DNA of 46,943 nt from a virus. The stretch's first letter is position 1; each line of letters begins with the position of its first letter. The position numbers and the translations under genes are program-made. Location: the IMG/VR virus record IMGVR_UViG_3300008448_000157, positions 1-46,943 of that record. One strand, written 5' to 3'. The notes beneath the pieces were generated by a model. It had not been told where the DNA came from and did not search any database. It saw only the letters and a program-made list of their open reading frames with translations. Shown piece by piece: positions 33,265-41,611 of the stretch.

Positions 33265-34196
33265 AGATTTATACAATATGCTTTAACAGACCTGAATTTA
33301 TTGAATTACAATTAAAATCAGCAATAAAATTTGTAGAAGATTTTGAGGAATTGATTGTATTAAATAATGCTGTTGATAATTTAGAAAACTACAAAAAGAT
33401 AAACGAAACTTGCCAAGCATTAAATATTAAATGTTACCAAATTCCATTTAAATATGCAGAATATTACAAAGTAAGTAATAGTCACTCCGCAGCATTCTCG
33501 ATGAATTATTTGTTTGAGGAAGTCCTCCAGGATCATGAGAACTGTTGTATAATTCACTCTGATATGTTCTTTATAAAGAGAGTAAACTTACAAGAGTTAC
33601 TATCAGATAATGATATAATTTATTACCCACAATATAGACAGAACTTTGGAATCCATTATTGTTATGATGGATTCTGTATTTTAAATTTAGTAAAAAACAA
33701 AAGTCTGAAAACTATGAAGTGGAATAATGGAGTATTGATCTCAAACACAGAACTTACAGATGCTGGGGGTGCGACTCACTTCTTCTTTGAACAAAATAAA
33801 TCTCTAAAGAAAAATTTTGTTGAAGAGTATTCAATCTACAACTCTTCAATAAATGAATGTGATTTAATAATAAATGGAAATATAAATTACAAAATAAATT
33901 TTGAGAATAATACTATTCAACATACAGGAGGGAATAAATATAAAAACAAGTCATTCCCTTATGAAGATAGCGATGATAATTATTACTCAAATTTAATTTT
34001 AAAATGTAAAAAATTACTAGATAAAATTTTACCATATAATTTTCCAAATCCTATTCATTTTGGGCTTTTAAAGAATATGATGGAGGATGATTATTTTATG
34101 GCACACTACAAAACCGGTTCAAACTATTTAAATTTTTGTAATACTGACTATAATGCTAAAAAATTTCATAGTCTAAAAAACTTTTTGGGAATCTGA
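33261..34196 (+). CDS. Putative glycosyltransferase, GT-A-like
   Basis: 311 aa. IYTICFNRPEFIELQLKSA and EELIVLNNAVD fit the first strands of a GT-A domain, and CIIHSDMFFIKR carries a DxD-like HSDMFF site. AGGATHFFFEQN later is a possible acceptor region. No named family can be assigned. It lies between the GT17 gene and GDP-fucose synthase and is strongly AT-rich, so it clearly belongs to the same cluster. Confidence 0.65.
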   Translation: MKIYTICFNRPEFIELQLKSAIKFVEDFEELIVLNNAVDNLENYKKINETCQALNIKCYQIPFKYAEYYKVSNSHSAAFSMNYLFEEVLQDHENCCIIHSDMFFIKRVNLQELLSDNDIIYYPQYRQNFGIHYCYDGFCILNLVKNKSLKTMKWNNGVLISNTELTDAGGATHFFFEQNKSLKKNFVEEYSIYNSSINECDLIINGNINYKINFENNTIQHTGGNKYKNKSFPYEDSDDNYYSNLILKCKKLLDKILPYNFPNPIHFGLLKNMMEDDYFMAHYKTGSNYLNFCNTDYNAKKFHSLKNFLGI

Positions 34197-34200
34197 ATAT

Positions 34201-35142
34201 ATGGAAAAAATTTTAATTACTGGTAGTTCTGGGTTGGTTGGTAATGCTGTAAGGAAATTACAAAAAAATTTTTTGATACCCAATAGGAATGAGTTGGATT
34301 TGTTAGATAGAAAGAAAGTTTTTGATTACTTAAACAATAACAAAGTTGATTCAGTTATCCATGTCGCTGCTAGGGTAGGAGGAGTTTCGGCAAATACTAA
34401 ATTTGTCGCTGATTTCTACTCTGAAAACATCCAAATGAATACCAACATAATTGATGCTTGTGTATTCTATAAAATAAAAAAATTGTTATGCTGCCTTTCT
34501 ACCTGTGTCTACCCAGATGAAAATAAAGTTACTTGGCCTATAACCGAAGATCAGTTACACAAAGGCGAGCCTCATGCATCGAATTTTGGATATGCATTTG
34601 CGAAAAGAATGGTGGACGTTCACCTTAGAGCAGTTAGGCAACAGTATGGTTTGAACTATATTTCTGTTATTCCAAATAATCTATATGGAGAACACGATAA
34701 TTTTGATCTAAATAACAGCCACGTTCTTCCTGCTTTGATAAGAAAAATTTGGGAAGCTAAAATAAACAATAAACCTTATTTTGAAGTTTGGGGGGATGGT
34801 GAAGTGTATAGAGAATTTACTTATTCAAAAGATATAGCGAATGCAATGATTTTTTGTTTAGATAATTATAAAGATGCATCCCCAATAAATATTGGAAATA
34901 ACGAAGAGTATTTACTAAAGGATGTAATATCAATTCTTAAGAAGCATTTAGACTATGAGGGAGAGATAATTTTCGATACCACAAAGCCGAAAGGGCAAGT
35001 AAGAAAACCAAGCTCCAACAAGAAAATACTTGAAATAGGTTGGAATAAGTCTTGGTATACACCAATAGATGTTGGGTTAAAGAAAACTTGTGATTGGTTT
35101 AAGATTAATTATCCAAAGGTAAGAGGAGTTGAACTAACATGA
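34201..35142 (+). CDS. fcl: GDP-L-fucose synthase
   Basis: A 313-aa short-chain dehydrogenase. NADP-binding loop GSSGLVG (8-14), VIHVAARVGG, catalytic set LSTCVYP (S100, C102) and YAFAK (Y131, K135), plus NLYGEHDNFD and HVLPALI, which are typical of GDP-fucose synthase. It turns GDP-4-keto-6-deoxymannose into GDP-L-fucose. The stop overlaps the gmd start (ATGA), giving the full two-step route side by side. Confidence 0.93.
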   Translation: MEKILITGSSGLVGNAVRKLQKNFLIPNRNELDLLDRKKVFDYLNNNKVDSVIHVAARVGGVSANTKFVADFYSENIQMNTNIIDACVFYKIKKLLCCLSTCVYPDENKVTWPITEDQLHKGEPHASNFGYAFAKRMVDVHLRAVRQQYGLNYISVIPNNLYGEHDNFDLNNSHVLPALIRKIWEAKINNKPYFEVWGDGEVYREFTYSKDIANAMIFCLDNYKDASPINIGNNEEYLLKDVISILKKHLDYEGEIIFDTTKPKGQVRKPSSNKKILEIGWNKSWYTPIDVGLKKTCDWFKINYPKVRGVELT

Positions 35143-36119
35143 AGACTGCTATAATTACAGGAATATCTGGACAAGACGGATCATATCTCGCAGAGTTACT
35201 TTTGACGAAAGGTTACAAGGTGGTTGGAGTTCTTAGAAGACATTCTTCACCTGAGCACCAAACAAATCGTTTGGATGAGTATGGAGTAAAAGATAAAATA
35301 ACTTTAGTGTATGGTGATGTCACTGATCTCCCATCTTTGATTCGTATATTCTCTGAGCACAAACCTGATGAGATATACAATCTTGCTGCTCAAGCCCATG
35401 TAAAGATTAGTTTTGATCAACCTTCTTATACAACAGACTCCATTGTATTTGGAACCTTAAATGTATTAGAAGCTGCTAAAGCTATTTGCCCAAATGCAAG
35501 AATATATCTGGCAGGATCGTCAGAGATGTACGGTAATGAATACGACCCTGACGGATACAGAAGAGAGACTACAAAGATGATTCCAGTCAGTCCGTATGGG
35601 TGTGCAAAGCTATATGGATTCAACCTAGGTAAAGTTTATAGAGAATCTTATGGTATGTTCATCTGCAATGGCATATTGTTTAATCATGAATCCCCAAGAA
35701 GAGGACTGAACTTCGTAACTAATAAAGTTGTGGAGGGTGCAGTTAAAATATCTAAGGGCTTAATTAAAAACTTGGCACTTGGAAATCTTAAAGCGACAAG
35801 AGATTGGGGTCATGCAAAAGATTATGTAAGAGCAATGTGGCTTATGCTACAACAAGACAAACCAGATGATTATGTTTGCTCGACAGGTAAATCAAAATCT
35901 ATTGAAGAATTATGCCAAATTGTTTTCAATAAATTAAATTTAAATTACAAAGATTTTATTGTCGTAGATCCAAAATATTTTAGACCTTATGAACTAGACG
36001 ATCTCAAGGGAGATTGCACTAAGGCTGAAATGCAGCTAGGTTGGGTCAGAGAGTACACTTTTGAGTTTATGATCGAAGAAATGTTGAAATATTGGCAAAA
36101 TAAGTTAAATATTAATTAA
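35139..36119 (+). CDS. gmd: GDP-mannose 4,6-dehydratase
   Basis: 326 aa. GISGQDGSYLAELLL (8-22) NADP loop, NLAAQAHVKISFDQP, the SSEMYG catalytic site (127-132), YGCAK (Y153, K157) and ILFNHESPRRG are textbook Gmd motifs. It makes GDP-4-keto-6-deoxymannose, the substrate of the preceding gene. Slightly less AT-rich than the transferases, and closest in style to cellular Gmd. It ends the glycan island. Confidence 0.95.
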   Translation: MKTAIITGISGQDGSYLAELLLTKGYKVVGVLRRHSSPEHQTNRLDEYGVKDKITLVYGDVTDLPSLIRIFSEHKPDEIYNLAAQAHVKISFDQPSYTTDSIVFGTLNVLEAAKAICPNARIYLAGSSEMYGNEYDPDGYRRETTKMIPVSPYGCAKLYGFNLGKVYRESYGMFICNGILFNHESPRRGLNFVTNKVVEGAVKISKGLIKNLALGNLKATRDWGHAKDYVRAMWLMLQQDKPDDYVCSTGKSKSIEELCQIVFNKLNLNYKDFIVVDPKYFRPYELDDLKGDCTKAEMQLGWVREYTFEFMIEEMLKYWQNKLNIN

Positions 36120-36136
36120 CTTTATTCATAATTAAG

Positions 36137-36165
36137 CGTAGATATATTATGTGGATATATCTACG
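36137..36165. promoter_or_regulatory. Perfect 11-bp inverted repeat upstream of the coiled-coil membrane gene
   Basis: CGTAGATATAT (36137-36147), a 7-nt loop, and ATATATCTACG (36155-36165) end 3 nt before the ATG at 36169. A TATTAT at 36145-36150 lies within. It could be an operator over a -10 box or an RNA hairpin covering the ribosome site. Confidence 0.6.
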
Positions 36166-36168
36166 AAC

Positions 36169-36546
36169 ATGAGCCAAGCAAAAAACATAGACGAATCTCT
36201 TGTTAAAATTGAGGTGCGATTAAGTGAGCTAGAAAAGAGACTGGATAAAACCAGAATAGATAAATTCTTTGAACTAGCTACTAGATTCGCACTTCCGCTT
36301 ATAATTGCCATCGGCTCTGTGGCCTTAAGCCTGCATGATAGGGTAAACTACTTAGAAGCTACGGGATTTACTAAGTACGATTACCAGAAAGACATGAATG
36401 AAGTTAAAATGCAGATAGAAAAGCTTAAGGGAACTGACCCTTTTGTAAGAGATTCTTTTACGAAGTTGGATACTAAGCTTGACGCTCTAAGGGATAACCT
36501 TGATAATGTGAAAGAGCGTGTCATAAAGTTAGAAGGCGCGAAATAA
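36169..36546 (+). CDS. Small coiled-coil membrane protein
   Basis: 125 aa. An N-terminal coiled coil (VKIEVRLSELEKRLDKTR), one membrane segment (FALPLIIAIGSVALSL, about residues 40-55) and a second long coiled coil (MNEVKMQIEKLKG to the end). This build recalls phage tail-tip or lysis-control membrane proteins, but no family is recognised. ATG 36169 is preferred to a GTG at 36151, which lies within the inverted repeat. It is a lone unit between the glycan island and the next promoter. Confidence 0.65.
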   Translation: MSQAKNIDESLVKIEVRLSELEKRLDKTRIDKFFELATRFALPLIIAIGSVALSLHDRVNYLEATGFTKYDYQKDMNEVKMQIEKLKGTDPFVRDSFTKLDTKLDALRDNLDNVKERVIKLEGAK

Positions 36547-36549
36547 TCC

Positions 36550-36583
36550 TTGAATCTGTAGGGGCGTGGTCTATAATGCGGCC
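36550..36583 (+). promoter_or_regulatory. Sigma70-type promoter with start codon 6 nt after -10
   Basis: TTGAAT (36550-36555), 16 nt, TATAAT (36572-36577), then 6 nt to the ATG at 36584. No Shine-Dalgarno. This is the clearest candidate for a leaderless transcript in the window. Confidence 0.72.
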
Positions 36584-37021
36584 ATGCAAACCTTCCTGCC
36601 CTACCCGTCGTTCTACGATTCGCTCAAGGTCTTGGACAACAAGCGTTTAGGCAAGCAGAGGCTTGAAGCCATGCAGCTTGTTAACAGCACGCTGAAGCTC
36701 GCAGCCGATCCCAACGCCAAGGTCGGATGGGCTAACCATCCTGCTCGTACCATGTGGCGGGGCTACCTTGACGCTCTCAAGCTGTACCACAACCTCTCTA
36801 TTAAGGAGTGGGTTAGCCGTGGGTTTAAGAATACCATGAAGCTGTACGAGCTTCCTGAGACCATCAAGCTCCCGCATTGGATTGGCCGGGAGGATGTTCA
36901 TGCCAGCCACCGCTCCAACCTACTGCGTAAGGATTCGATTTGGTATGGGCAGTTTGGTTGGGCAGAACCGAACAATATAGAATACATTTGGCCCACTTCT
37001 GACTATGATTACGCTACCTAA
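36584..37021 (+). CDS. Pyrimidine-dimer DNA glycosylase-like protein (Pyr_excise/MSMEG_6728 type)
   Basis: 145 aa. QTFLPYPSFYDSLKVLDNKR with LGKQRLEAMQLV, WANHPARTMWRGYLDALK and KEWVSRGFKNTM match the family related to T4 endonuclease V (DenV), which cuts the sugar bond at UV-made pyrimidine dimers. The N-terminal Thr/Gln region would hold the catalytic amine. A DNA-repair role is likely but substrate is by family only. ATG 36584 is chosen because it fits the promoter and drops a spurious upstream GTG at 36566. Higher GC than the neighbours on the left. Confidence 0.75.
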   Translation: MQTFLPYPSFYDSLKVLDNKRLGKQRLEAMQLVNSTLKLAADPNAKVGWANHPARTMWRGYLDALKLYHNLSIKEWVSRGFKNTMKLYELPETIKLPHWIGREDVHASHRSNLLRKDSIWYGQFGWAEPNNIEYIWPTSDYDYAT

Positions 37022-37250
37022 TGATGCGTTAGTGTTCCCCAAGTGGGCATCACTAATTCTAATGGCAGTCCCAGCGTACCATTGGTTTGGTACTCTGGCT
37101 GTCTTTTTTGTTATCGGAGTTTGGATGTTTCTAAACTCCATAGTTAACACATATTGCATTTACGTCACGAGTAACTTTTTGATGTTAAATGCAACGCTTG
37201 ATAAAAGGTTGAAGAAAGATGAAAGTAAAGTTGAAAATCTTCACGGATAA
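37005..37250 (+). CDS. Small two-segment membrane protein
   Basis: 81 aa. Two hydrophobic stretches (ALVFPKWASLILMAVPAYHW and TLAVFFVIGVWMFLNSIV) and a basic C-terminal tail. It overlaps the preceding gene by 17 nt and dUTPase by 32 nt. No family recognised; the size would suit a holin-like or envelope protein, which is a guess. Confidence 0.5.
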   Translation: MITLPNDALVFPKWASLILMAVPAYHWFGTLAVFFVIGVWMFLNSIVNTYCIYVTSNFLMLNATLDKRLKKDESKVENLHG

Positions 37251-37740
37251 GGTGTTCCGTAAGCCTGTTCAATCGACCCCAGGTTCCGCTGGTTGGGATA
37301 TCCACTCTAATGAGGATATGATTATCCCTCCAAAAGAGCTTAGGATGATTAAAACTGGATTTGGTATCCAGCTACCCCGTAATTATTATGTGTCTATCCT
37401 ACCGCGAAGTTCCTTCGGGAAGAAAAAAATCATCGTTGCGAACTCTCCAGGAACTATTGATAGTGATTATACTGGGGAAATTATGGTTATGCTCTATAAT
37501 CTTAGTGATGATTTTTTCTATATTAAGGAAGGCGACCGAATTGCCCAGATGGTGCTACAACACTACACTGACATTGATTTCCAAATCGTGGATGAGTTTG
37601 ATAAGACGATGCGGGGTGAAGGGGGATTTGGTAGCACTGGATCCGCTGTCCGTAGCCAAGAATCGACTTCCCAAGGATTCGGATATTACTCCTGCCCAAC
37701 GGATAATGTTAGAGCATCTTTTGAGGAGGAAGGTGATTGA
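37219..37740 (+). CDS. dut: dUTP pyrophosphatase
   Basis: 173 aa, trimeric dUTPase. All five motifs are present: PGSAGWDIHS, PRSSFGKK, NSPGTIDSDYTGEI, GDRIAQMVL and the C-terminal RGEGGFGSTG. It removes dUTP and makes dUMP for ThyX. About 30 residues (SAVRSQESTSQGFGYYS and on) extend beyond motif five. It keeps uracil out of phage DNA, which is of interest next to a UDG-like polymerase domain. Confidence 0.95.
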   Translation: MKVKLKIFTDKVFRKPVQSTPGSAGWDIHSNEDMIIPPKELRMIKTGFGIQLPRNYYVSILPRSSFGKKKIIVANSPGTIDSDYTGEIMVMLYNLSDDFFYIKEGDRIAQMVLQHYTDIDFQIVDEFDKTMRGEGGFGSTGSAVRSQESTSQGFGYYSCPTDNVRASFEEEGD

Positions 37741-37742
37741 CA

Positions 37743-38033
37743 ATGGCATCGGAAAAACAAAAAGGTGAAGGTCTAGCTTACGCAAAAATGTCTGACATTT
37801 TAAGGTCCAGATTAAAAATATTAGCAGAGCTATTAAAAGATGATAAGTCTCCTAAAGAAGCCATACTCATGACAATGACTGAGCTAAACTTCTTTTTAGA
37901 AGAAATTCAGGGGTTAGCTTTTGTAAAAACCAATCTGCCAGACTCTCAAGTTGAAAAGTATTATGATCCTCCAAGAAGCGACGCCAGCGGATCTCTCGGA
38001 CCCGACAATGCTCCTAGCGGCTCGGGAAGCTAA
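37743..38033 (+). CDS. 96-aa protein, unknown
   Basis: A helical protein (MSDILRSRLKILAELLKDDK, EAILMTMTELNFFLEEIQGL) with a Ser/Gly/Pro-rich tail. ATG 37743, with GAGGA upstream, is preferred to a TTG at 37737. It overlaps the deaminase start by 26 nt. No domain recognised. Confidence 0.6.
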   Translation: MASEKQKGEGLAYAKMSDILRSRLKILAELLKDDKSPKEAILMTMTELNFFLEEIQGLAFVKTNLPDSQVEKYYDPPRSDASGSLGPDNAPSGSGS

Positions 38034-38343
38034 TAAGTCTTCTTTGAGATTTCAGCTAGGAGCGGTAATTAAATGCGGAAAAATGAAGGTTTCCGCCTAT
38101 AATATTAACAAGACGCACAGAACATTTGGCTGCGGACGTTACCAAACGCTTCACGCAGAAAGCTACTGTATCCTAAAGGCAATCAAACGTGGTATTGATC
38201 TTAGCTCAAGTGTTCTATATGTTTTCCGTATGCACGGTCTTAACTCGCGTCCATGCAAAGATTGCCAAACTCTCATTAAGAGATTTAGAATCAAAAAGGT
38301 AATTTATACTAATGTTAAATCAGGAGATTCTGGGGAAGCTTAA
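38008..38343 (+). CDS. Cytidine/deoxycytidylate deaminase-like protein
   Basis: 111 aa. Zinc and catalytic motifs LHAES (H49, A50, E51) and RPCKDC (C83, C86) define the CDA fold. It probably deaminates a free cytidine or dCMP to feed ThyX with dUMP, but it is shorter than T4 dCMP deaminase and the substrate is not certain. ATG 38008 is chosen; the open frame extends to 37951 over the previous gene. It overlaps UvsX by 32 nt. Confidence 0.75.
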   Translation: MLLAAREANKSSLRFQLGAVIKCGKMKVSAYNINKTHRTFGCGRYQTLHAESYCILKAIKRGIDLSSSVLYVFRMHGLNSRPCKDCQTLIKRFRIKKVIYTNVKSGDSGEA

Positions 38344-39295
38344 GAACCCGCAGACTTTAGAGAAAGCGGATACCAGCTTTGGATTCATTTCCACAGGCTG
38401 CTTGGCTCTCAACAAGATCATCAGTGGTAACTACTCTGATGGTATCCCTGTCGGTGCTATTACTCAACTTAGAGGTGATAGCTCGACTGGCAAGACTCTG
38501 TTTCTCACTTCAATCTTAATTGAAGCGCAGAAGAAAGGGTATTTCACTAAGCTCCTTGACGCAGAGAATGCGTACAACGAGGAGTTTGCTCGTATGCTAG
38601 GGCTTGATCCTAGTCAGCTTCTCTATTCCAGCCCAGAGTGCCTAGAAGATGCATTCGCTGATATTGAGGCTACGATTGAGTCTATCCGTGAGCACGATCA
38701 GGATACGCCTATTGTTATCGGTATTGACAGCCTTGCGGTGCTTGGAACCAGGAAGGAACTAAACACTGAGAACTACGAGCATACGCCTGCGGATGGAGCG
38801 CAGAGAGCGATGGTTACAGGAATGTGCTTCCGTCGTATCAATCCAATCCTACGCAAGAACAAGGTAGCTCTTATCGTAATCAATCAGATCCGATCTAAGA
38901 TCGGTATCATTTACGGTAATCCAGAAACCAATGCCTCAGGTGGCAGAAGCCTGGAATATTACCTTGGTGTAGACCTGAAGACTTTCCGCCGGGAGAAGCT
39001 GAAAGACGATAACGACGCTCCAAGAGGTATTCGTGGCGAGATTGAGTGTACGAAGAATAAGTACTCAATCCCATACAAGAAGTGTGAGTTTGAGCTATTA
39101 TTTAATAAGGGATTGAGCAAATTCCATGGGCTATTGGATGAGTTCGTGGCTGATAATACGATCAGCAAGTCTCCTAACGGGCGTTGCCAATTAGGTGAGA
39201 CTAAGTTCACATCCAAGGATTTTATTAATTTAATTTATGATAAAAATAATCGAGACTTCGATATAATAAGATCGAAGATTGGTTTTACTGACTAA
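38312..39295 (+). CDS. uvsX: Recombinase UvsX/RecA-like
   Basis: 327 aa. Walker A GDSSTGKT (55-62), TKLLDAENAYN, Walker B IVIGIDSLAVL, and NQIRSKIG with SGGRSLEYYLGVDLK. It forms filaments on single-stranded DNA and makes joint molecules, helped by the UvsY-like and gp32 proteins. It is shorter than T4 UvsX. It overlaps the deaminase, so repair and nucleotide genes are again coupled. Confidence 0.93.
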   Translation: MLNQEILGKLKNPQTLEKADTSFGFISTGCLALNKIISGNYSDGIPVGAITQLRGDSSTGKTLFLTSILIEAQKKGYFTKLLDAENAYNEEFARMLGLDPSQLLYSSPECLEDAFADIEATIESIREHDQDTPIVIGIDSLAVLGTRKELNTENYEHTPADGAQRAMVTGMCFRRINPILRKNKVALIVINQIRSKIGIIYGNPETNASGGRSLEYYLGVDLKTFRREKLKDDNDAPRGIRGEIECTKNKYSIPYKKCEFELLFNKGLSKFHGLLDEFVADNTISKSPNGRCQLGETKFTSKDFINLIYDKNNRDFDIIRSKIGFTD

Positions 39296-39312
39296 AAACT
39301 TAAAGGTGACTT

Positions 39313-39528
39313 ATGACTAACGTGAATGATAAGCTTGAACAAATTGTTAATGATGCGATGACCCGTCAACTTCGGGGTAATGATAAGAATCAGCCTGCTC
39401 CTCAGTTTGAGAGCATTGAGCATTACACCAAGATGACTGGTAAGCGGTTCCGTATGACGAAGGAGCAGAAGACCCGCAATATGAGCCGTGAGGAAGCCTT
39501 CCAGGAGTTCCTTCGGCAGGGTAGCTGA
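39313..39528 (+). CDS. 71-aa hydrophilic protein, unknown
   Basis: Charged helical protein (NDKLEQIVNDAMTRQLRG, MSREEAFQEFLRQGS). AAGGTGA lies before the ATG. It ends one base into the following ATG (TGATG). No function assigned. Confidence 0.6.
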   Translation: MTNVNDKLEQIVNDAMTRQLRGNDKNQPAPQFESIEHYTKMTGKRFRMTKEQKTRNMSREEAFQEFLRQGS

Positions 39529-39722
39529 TGTCTGAGTACATCAGATTTATGATCTTTTTCTTTCTTGGTATCTGGGAGAACATAATTAACTTTATGTTCT
39601 CCCTTATCAGGGTTTACCCAGCAATCGACATCCAATTTAAATATTGGGGCTGGACTATGGAGAAATCCAAGAAGAAGTTCCTGAATAAACTTAAGAAGAC
39701 AGATGGGAAAAACATTTCGTAG
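39528..39722 (+). CDS. Small membrane protein
   Basis: 64 aa. One long hydrophobic stretch (FMIFFFLGIWENIINFMFSL), then a basic tail (KSKKKFLNKLKKTDGKN). The start shares a base with the previous stop, and its end overlaps the next gene by 20 nt. A single-pass inner-membrane peptide; role unknown. Confidence 0.5.
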   Translation: MSEYIRFMIFFFLGIWENIINFMFSLIRVYPAIDIQFKYWGWTMEKSKKKFLNKLKKTDGKNIS

Positions 39723-39906
39723 AGAAAAAACTCTGGATCGCCAGAGAAAGAAGCTAAATAAGAATAGAAAGCCTCCGAAACCTCCAAAGTTTCGAGACTT
39801 TAATATCGACCCGATTGTAGATGAAGATTTAGGAGAGTCCAATGCCGAAGAAATACATTCTGAGCAAACAATACATAAGCAAGGACCACCTAAATCGACT
39901 GGTTAA
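39703..39906 (+). CDS. Small basic Pro/Lys-rich protein
   Basis: 67 aa starting MGKTFRREKTLDRQRKK then NRKPPKPPKFRD, a style common to small T4-like marine-phage proteins. Overlaps the next gene by 65 nt, so only the first 45 residues are outside it. Possibly an RNA- or DNA-binding peptide. Confidence 0.5.
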   Translation: MGKTFRREKTLDRQRKKLNKNRKPPKPPKFRDFNIDPIVDEDLGESNAEEIHSEQTIHKQGPPKSTG

Positions 39907-40204
39907 GCAGGTAATTGATAATACCAAGACCGATAGAGAGCAGGCACTAAATTTATTCACCGATCTCCATGCTCGACTTGGCAGTGCTGAAACTAATTTA
40001 GTGTATGCCGAGATGGTTAAAACTGCGATACCTCTCCTGAAACAAGTTCAGGACGTTAATTCTACACTTTTAAAAGCTATGGATCTCATCCAGAACTTTC
40101 TTATCAAACATAATACAGGTAAGAGAGGCGCAAATGAGGCTGTGGATCTTTTTGAAGGCTTATCAAAGCTAACGGGAGTCGAAGATGGTAAAGAAGACGA
40201 TTAA
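39842..40204 (+). CDS. 120-aa helical protein, unknown
   Basis: A helical protein (QALNLFTDLHARLGSAETNL, AIPLLKQVQDVNSTLLKAMD). AGGAG lies 6-7 nt before the ATG. It overlaps the Clp-like gene by 20 nt and may be its partner or adaptor by position only. Confidence 0.65.
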   Translation: MPKKYILSKQYISKDHLNRLVKQVIDNTKTDREQALNLFTDLHARLGSAETNLVYAEMVKTAIPLLKQVQDVNSTLLKAMDLIQNFLIKHNTGKRGANEAVDLFEGLSKLTGVEDGKEDD

Positions 40205-41606
40205 GAAGGGTACGGATAACTACTATCGGTCGCCATGTCCTGCGATTGATCAGATTCTTTTAATCAAGAAGTTGACCTCTGACGAGGCTTTAGGTCTTTA
40301 CAATCAACTCAAGACGATTGTTTCGACCCTTCCCCGTGAGGGAGCAATCATTGCATACATGAAGATCCTTATCAAGGAGCTTTTGTATGACCCAGACGTT
40401 CTTACTCCTTACTTGGACGAGGATACGCTGGTTGTGGTGCTGAAGGAAGTCTATGAATGCATCGTAGACATTTACATCTCTTTCAGGATTGAGGTTATCT
40501 GCTCAGACATCAATAACCTACAACCACTCAGCCCTTTTGATCCGATAAACGTCAAGGACTTTGATTATCTCAAGCCCCTTGACCCAGACCAAGAAGCCCC
40601 GCCAGCGGACAGTCTTGTGAGCGCACTAAACCAACGTACAGCGGCTACCCCCGCTAAGAAGCCTAAGAAGGCTTCAACCACTATGACCATGAAGGACATT
40701 AGTGGTATTGAGGCACACATCAAGAGGAGCGTCATTGGGCAAGATGAGGCTGTTGAGAAGCTAGTGCAGCGAATTAAGTTGATTGCTGTTGGCTTCGACA
40801 AGCGTGCTAACTTCTTCTTTGTTGGTCGTACAGGTGTCGGCAAGACTGAGCTTGCAAGATCATTTGGCAAGAAGTATTGTAATAACTTTGCAAAGATAAA
40901 CTGTGGTGAGTTTACCAACGGACATGAGGTAGCCAAGCTCATTGGTGCTCCCCCAGGATACATTGGGTCTAACCATAAATCCTTCTTTCAGGAGAAGGCT
41001 GAGGTTTCCAATCGCTGGGTATTTCTCTTTGACGAGGTAGAGAAGGCTCATGAGAAGCTGTATCACCTCTTGCTATCGCTCCTAGACGATGGGACGGTGA
41101 CAGACAGTAATGGGAATACTCTTGATTTTTCTAATAGTATTTTTATCTTTACCTCAAACCAGGGTATATCGGAGATCAAGGAAATCTCGGTAGGCTTTGG
41201 TGGCAAAGGGCACAACTCTGAAGCGGCAGCGGCTGTCATCAAGGCTTCCCTTGATAAGCAGTTCTCACCAGAGTTCCGTAATCGTATTGACGAGTTTATA
41301 TTCTTCAACGAGCTTACGACTGAGAACGTAAAGGATATCACGAAGCTCAATCTGAAGACTTACCCTGTGGCGCAAACGGAAGAACTGTTAGACTTCATTG
41401 TTTCTAAGGCTTACTCCAAGGAGTTTGGCGTTAGAGAAATCAAGCGGTTTATCAAGAATTCTGTTGCGCTTCCTGTGGCAGAGGCTATATTGGACAATCA
41501 ATTCCCTATTGACGGGAGCGGCAAGTACACCTTCACCATTAAGGATGGTAAGGCAGTTGTCGATAACGTCAAGAAGGTTCCCGTAAAAGCCGTAAACCAC
41601 AGATAA
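40185..41606 (+). CDS. Clp-type AAA+ ATPase with phage-specific N-terminal domain
   Basis: 473 aa. Residues 1-165 are a helical domain plus a Pro-rich linker not found in host Clp proteins. Residues 170-473 are one AAA+ module like the second module of ClpA/ClpC: Walker A GRTGVGKT (214-221), pore loop GYIG (258-261), Walker B VFLFDEVEKAH (279-289), sensor TSNQ (N325), Arg finger in SPEFRNRIDE and GVRE in sensor 2. SVGFGG (335-340) occupies the place of the ClpP-binding IGL/VGF loop of ClpA/ClpC. It may feed chosen proteins to host ClpP or act as an unfoldase alone. Confidence 0.9.
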   Translation: MVKKTIKKGTDNYYRSPCPAIDQILLIKKLTSDEALGLYNQLKTIVSTLPREGAIIAYMKILIKELLYDPDVLTPYLDEDTLVVVLKEVYECIVDIYISFRIEVICSDINNLQPLSPFDPINVKDFDYLKPLDPDQEAPPADSLVSALNQRTAATPAKKPKKASTTMTMKDISGIEAHIKRSVIGQDEAVEKLVQRIKLIAVGFDKRANFFFVGRTGVGKTELARSFGKKYCNNFAKINCGEFTNGHEVAKLIGAPPGYIGSNHKSFFQEKAEVSNRWVFLFDEVEKAHEKLYHLLLSLLDDGTVTDSNGNTLDFSNSIFIFTSNQGISEIKEISVGFGGKGHNSEAAAAVIKASLDKQFSPEFRNRIDEFIFFNELTTENVKDITKLNLKTYPVAQTEELLDFIVSKAYSKEFGVREIKRFIKNSVALPVAEAILDNQFPIDGSGKYTFTIKDGKAVVDNVKKVPVKAVNHR

Positions 41607-41611
41607 GTTAA

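Noticed and set aside
39423-39842. 139-aa open frame on the minus strand
   Set aside because: It lies wholly opposite three coupled + strand genes (including the one with a good ribosome site at 39842), is low in complexity (Ser/Phe/Leu) and has no recognisable motif.
40565-40963. 132-aa minus-strand frame opposite the Clp-like gene
   Set aside because: Antisense to the Walker A region of a clear AAA+ protein; composition fits a shadow.
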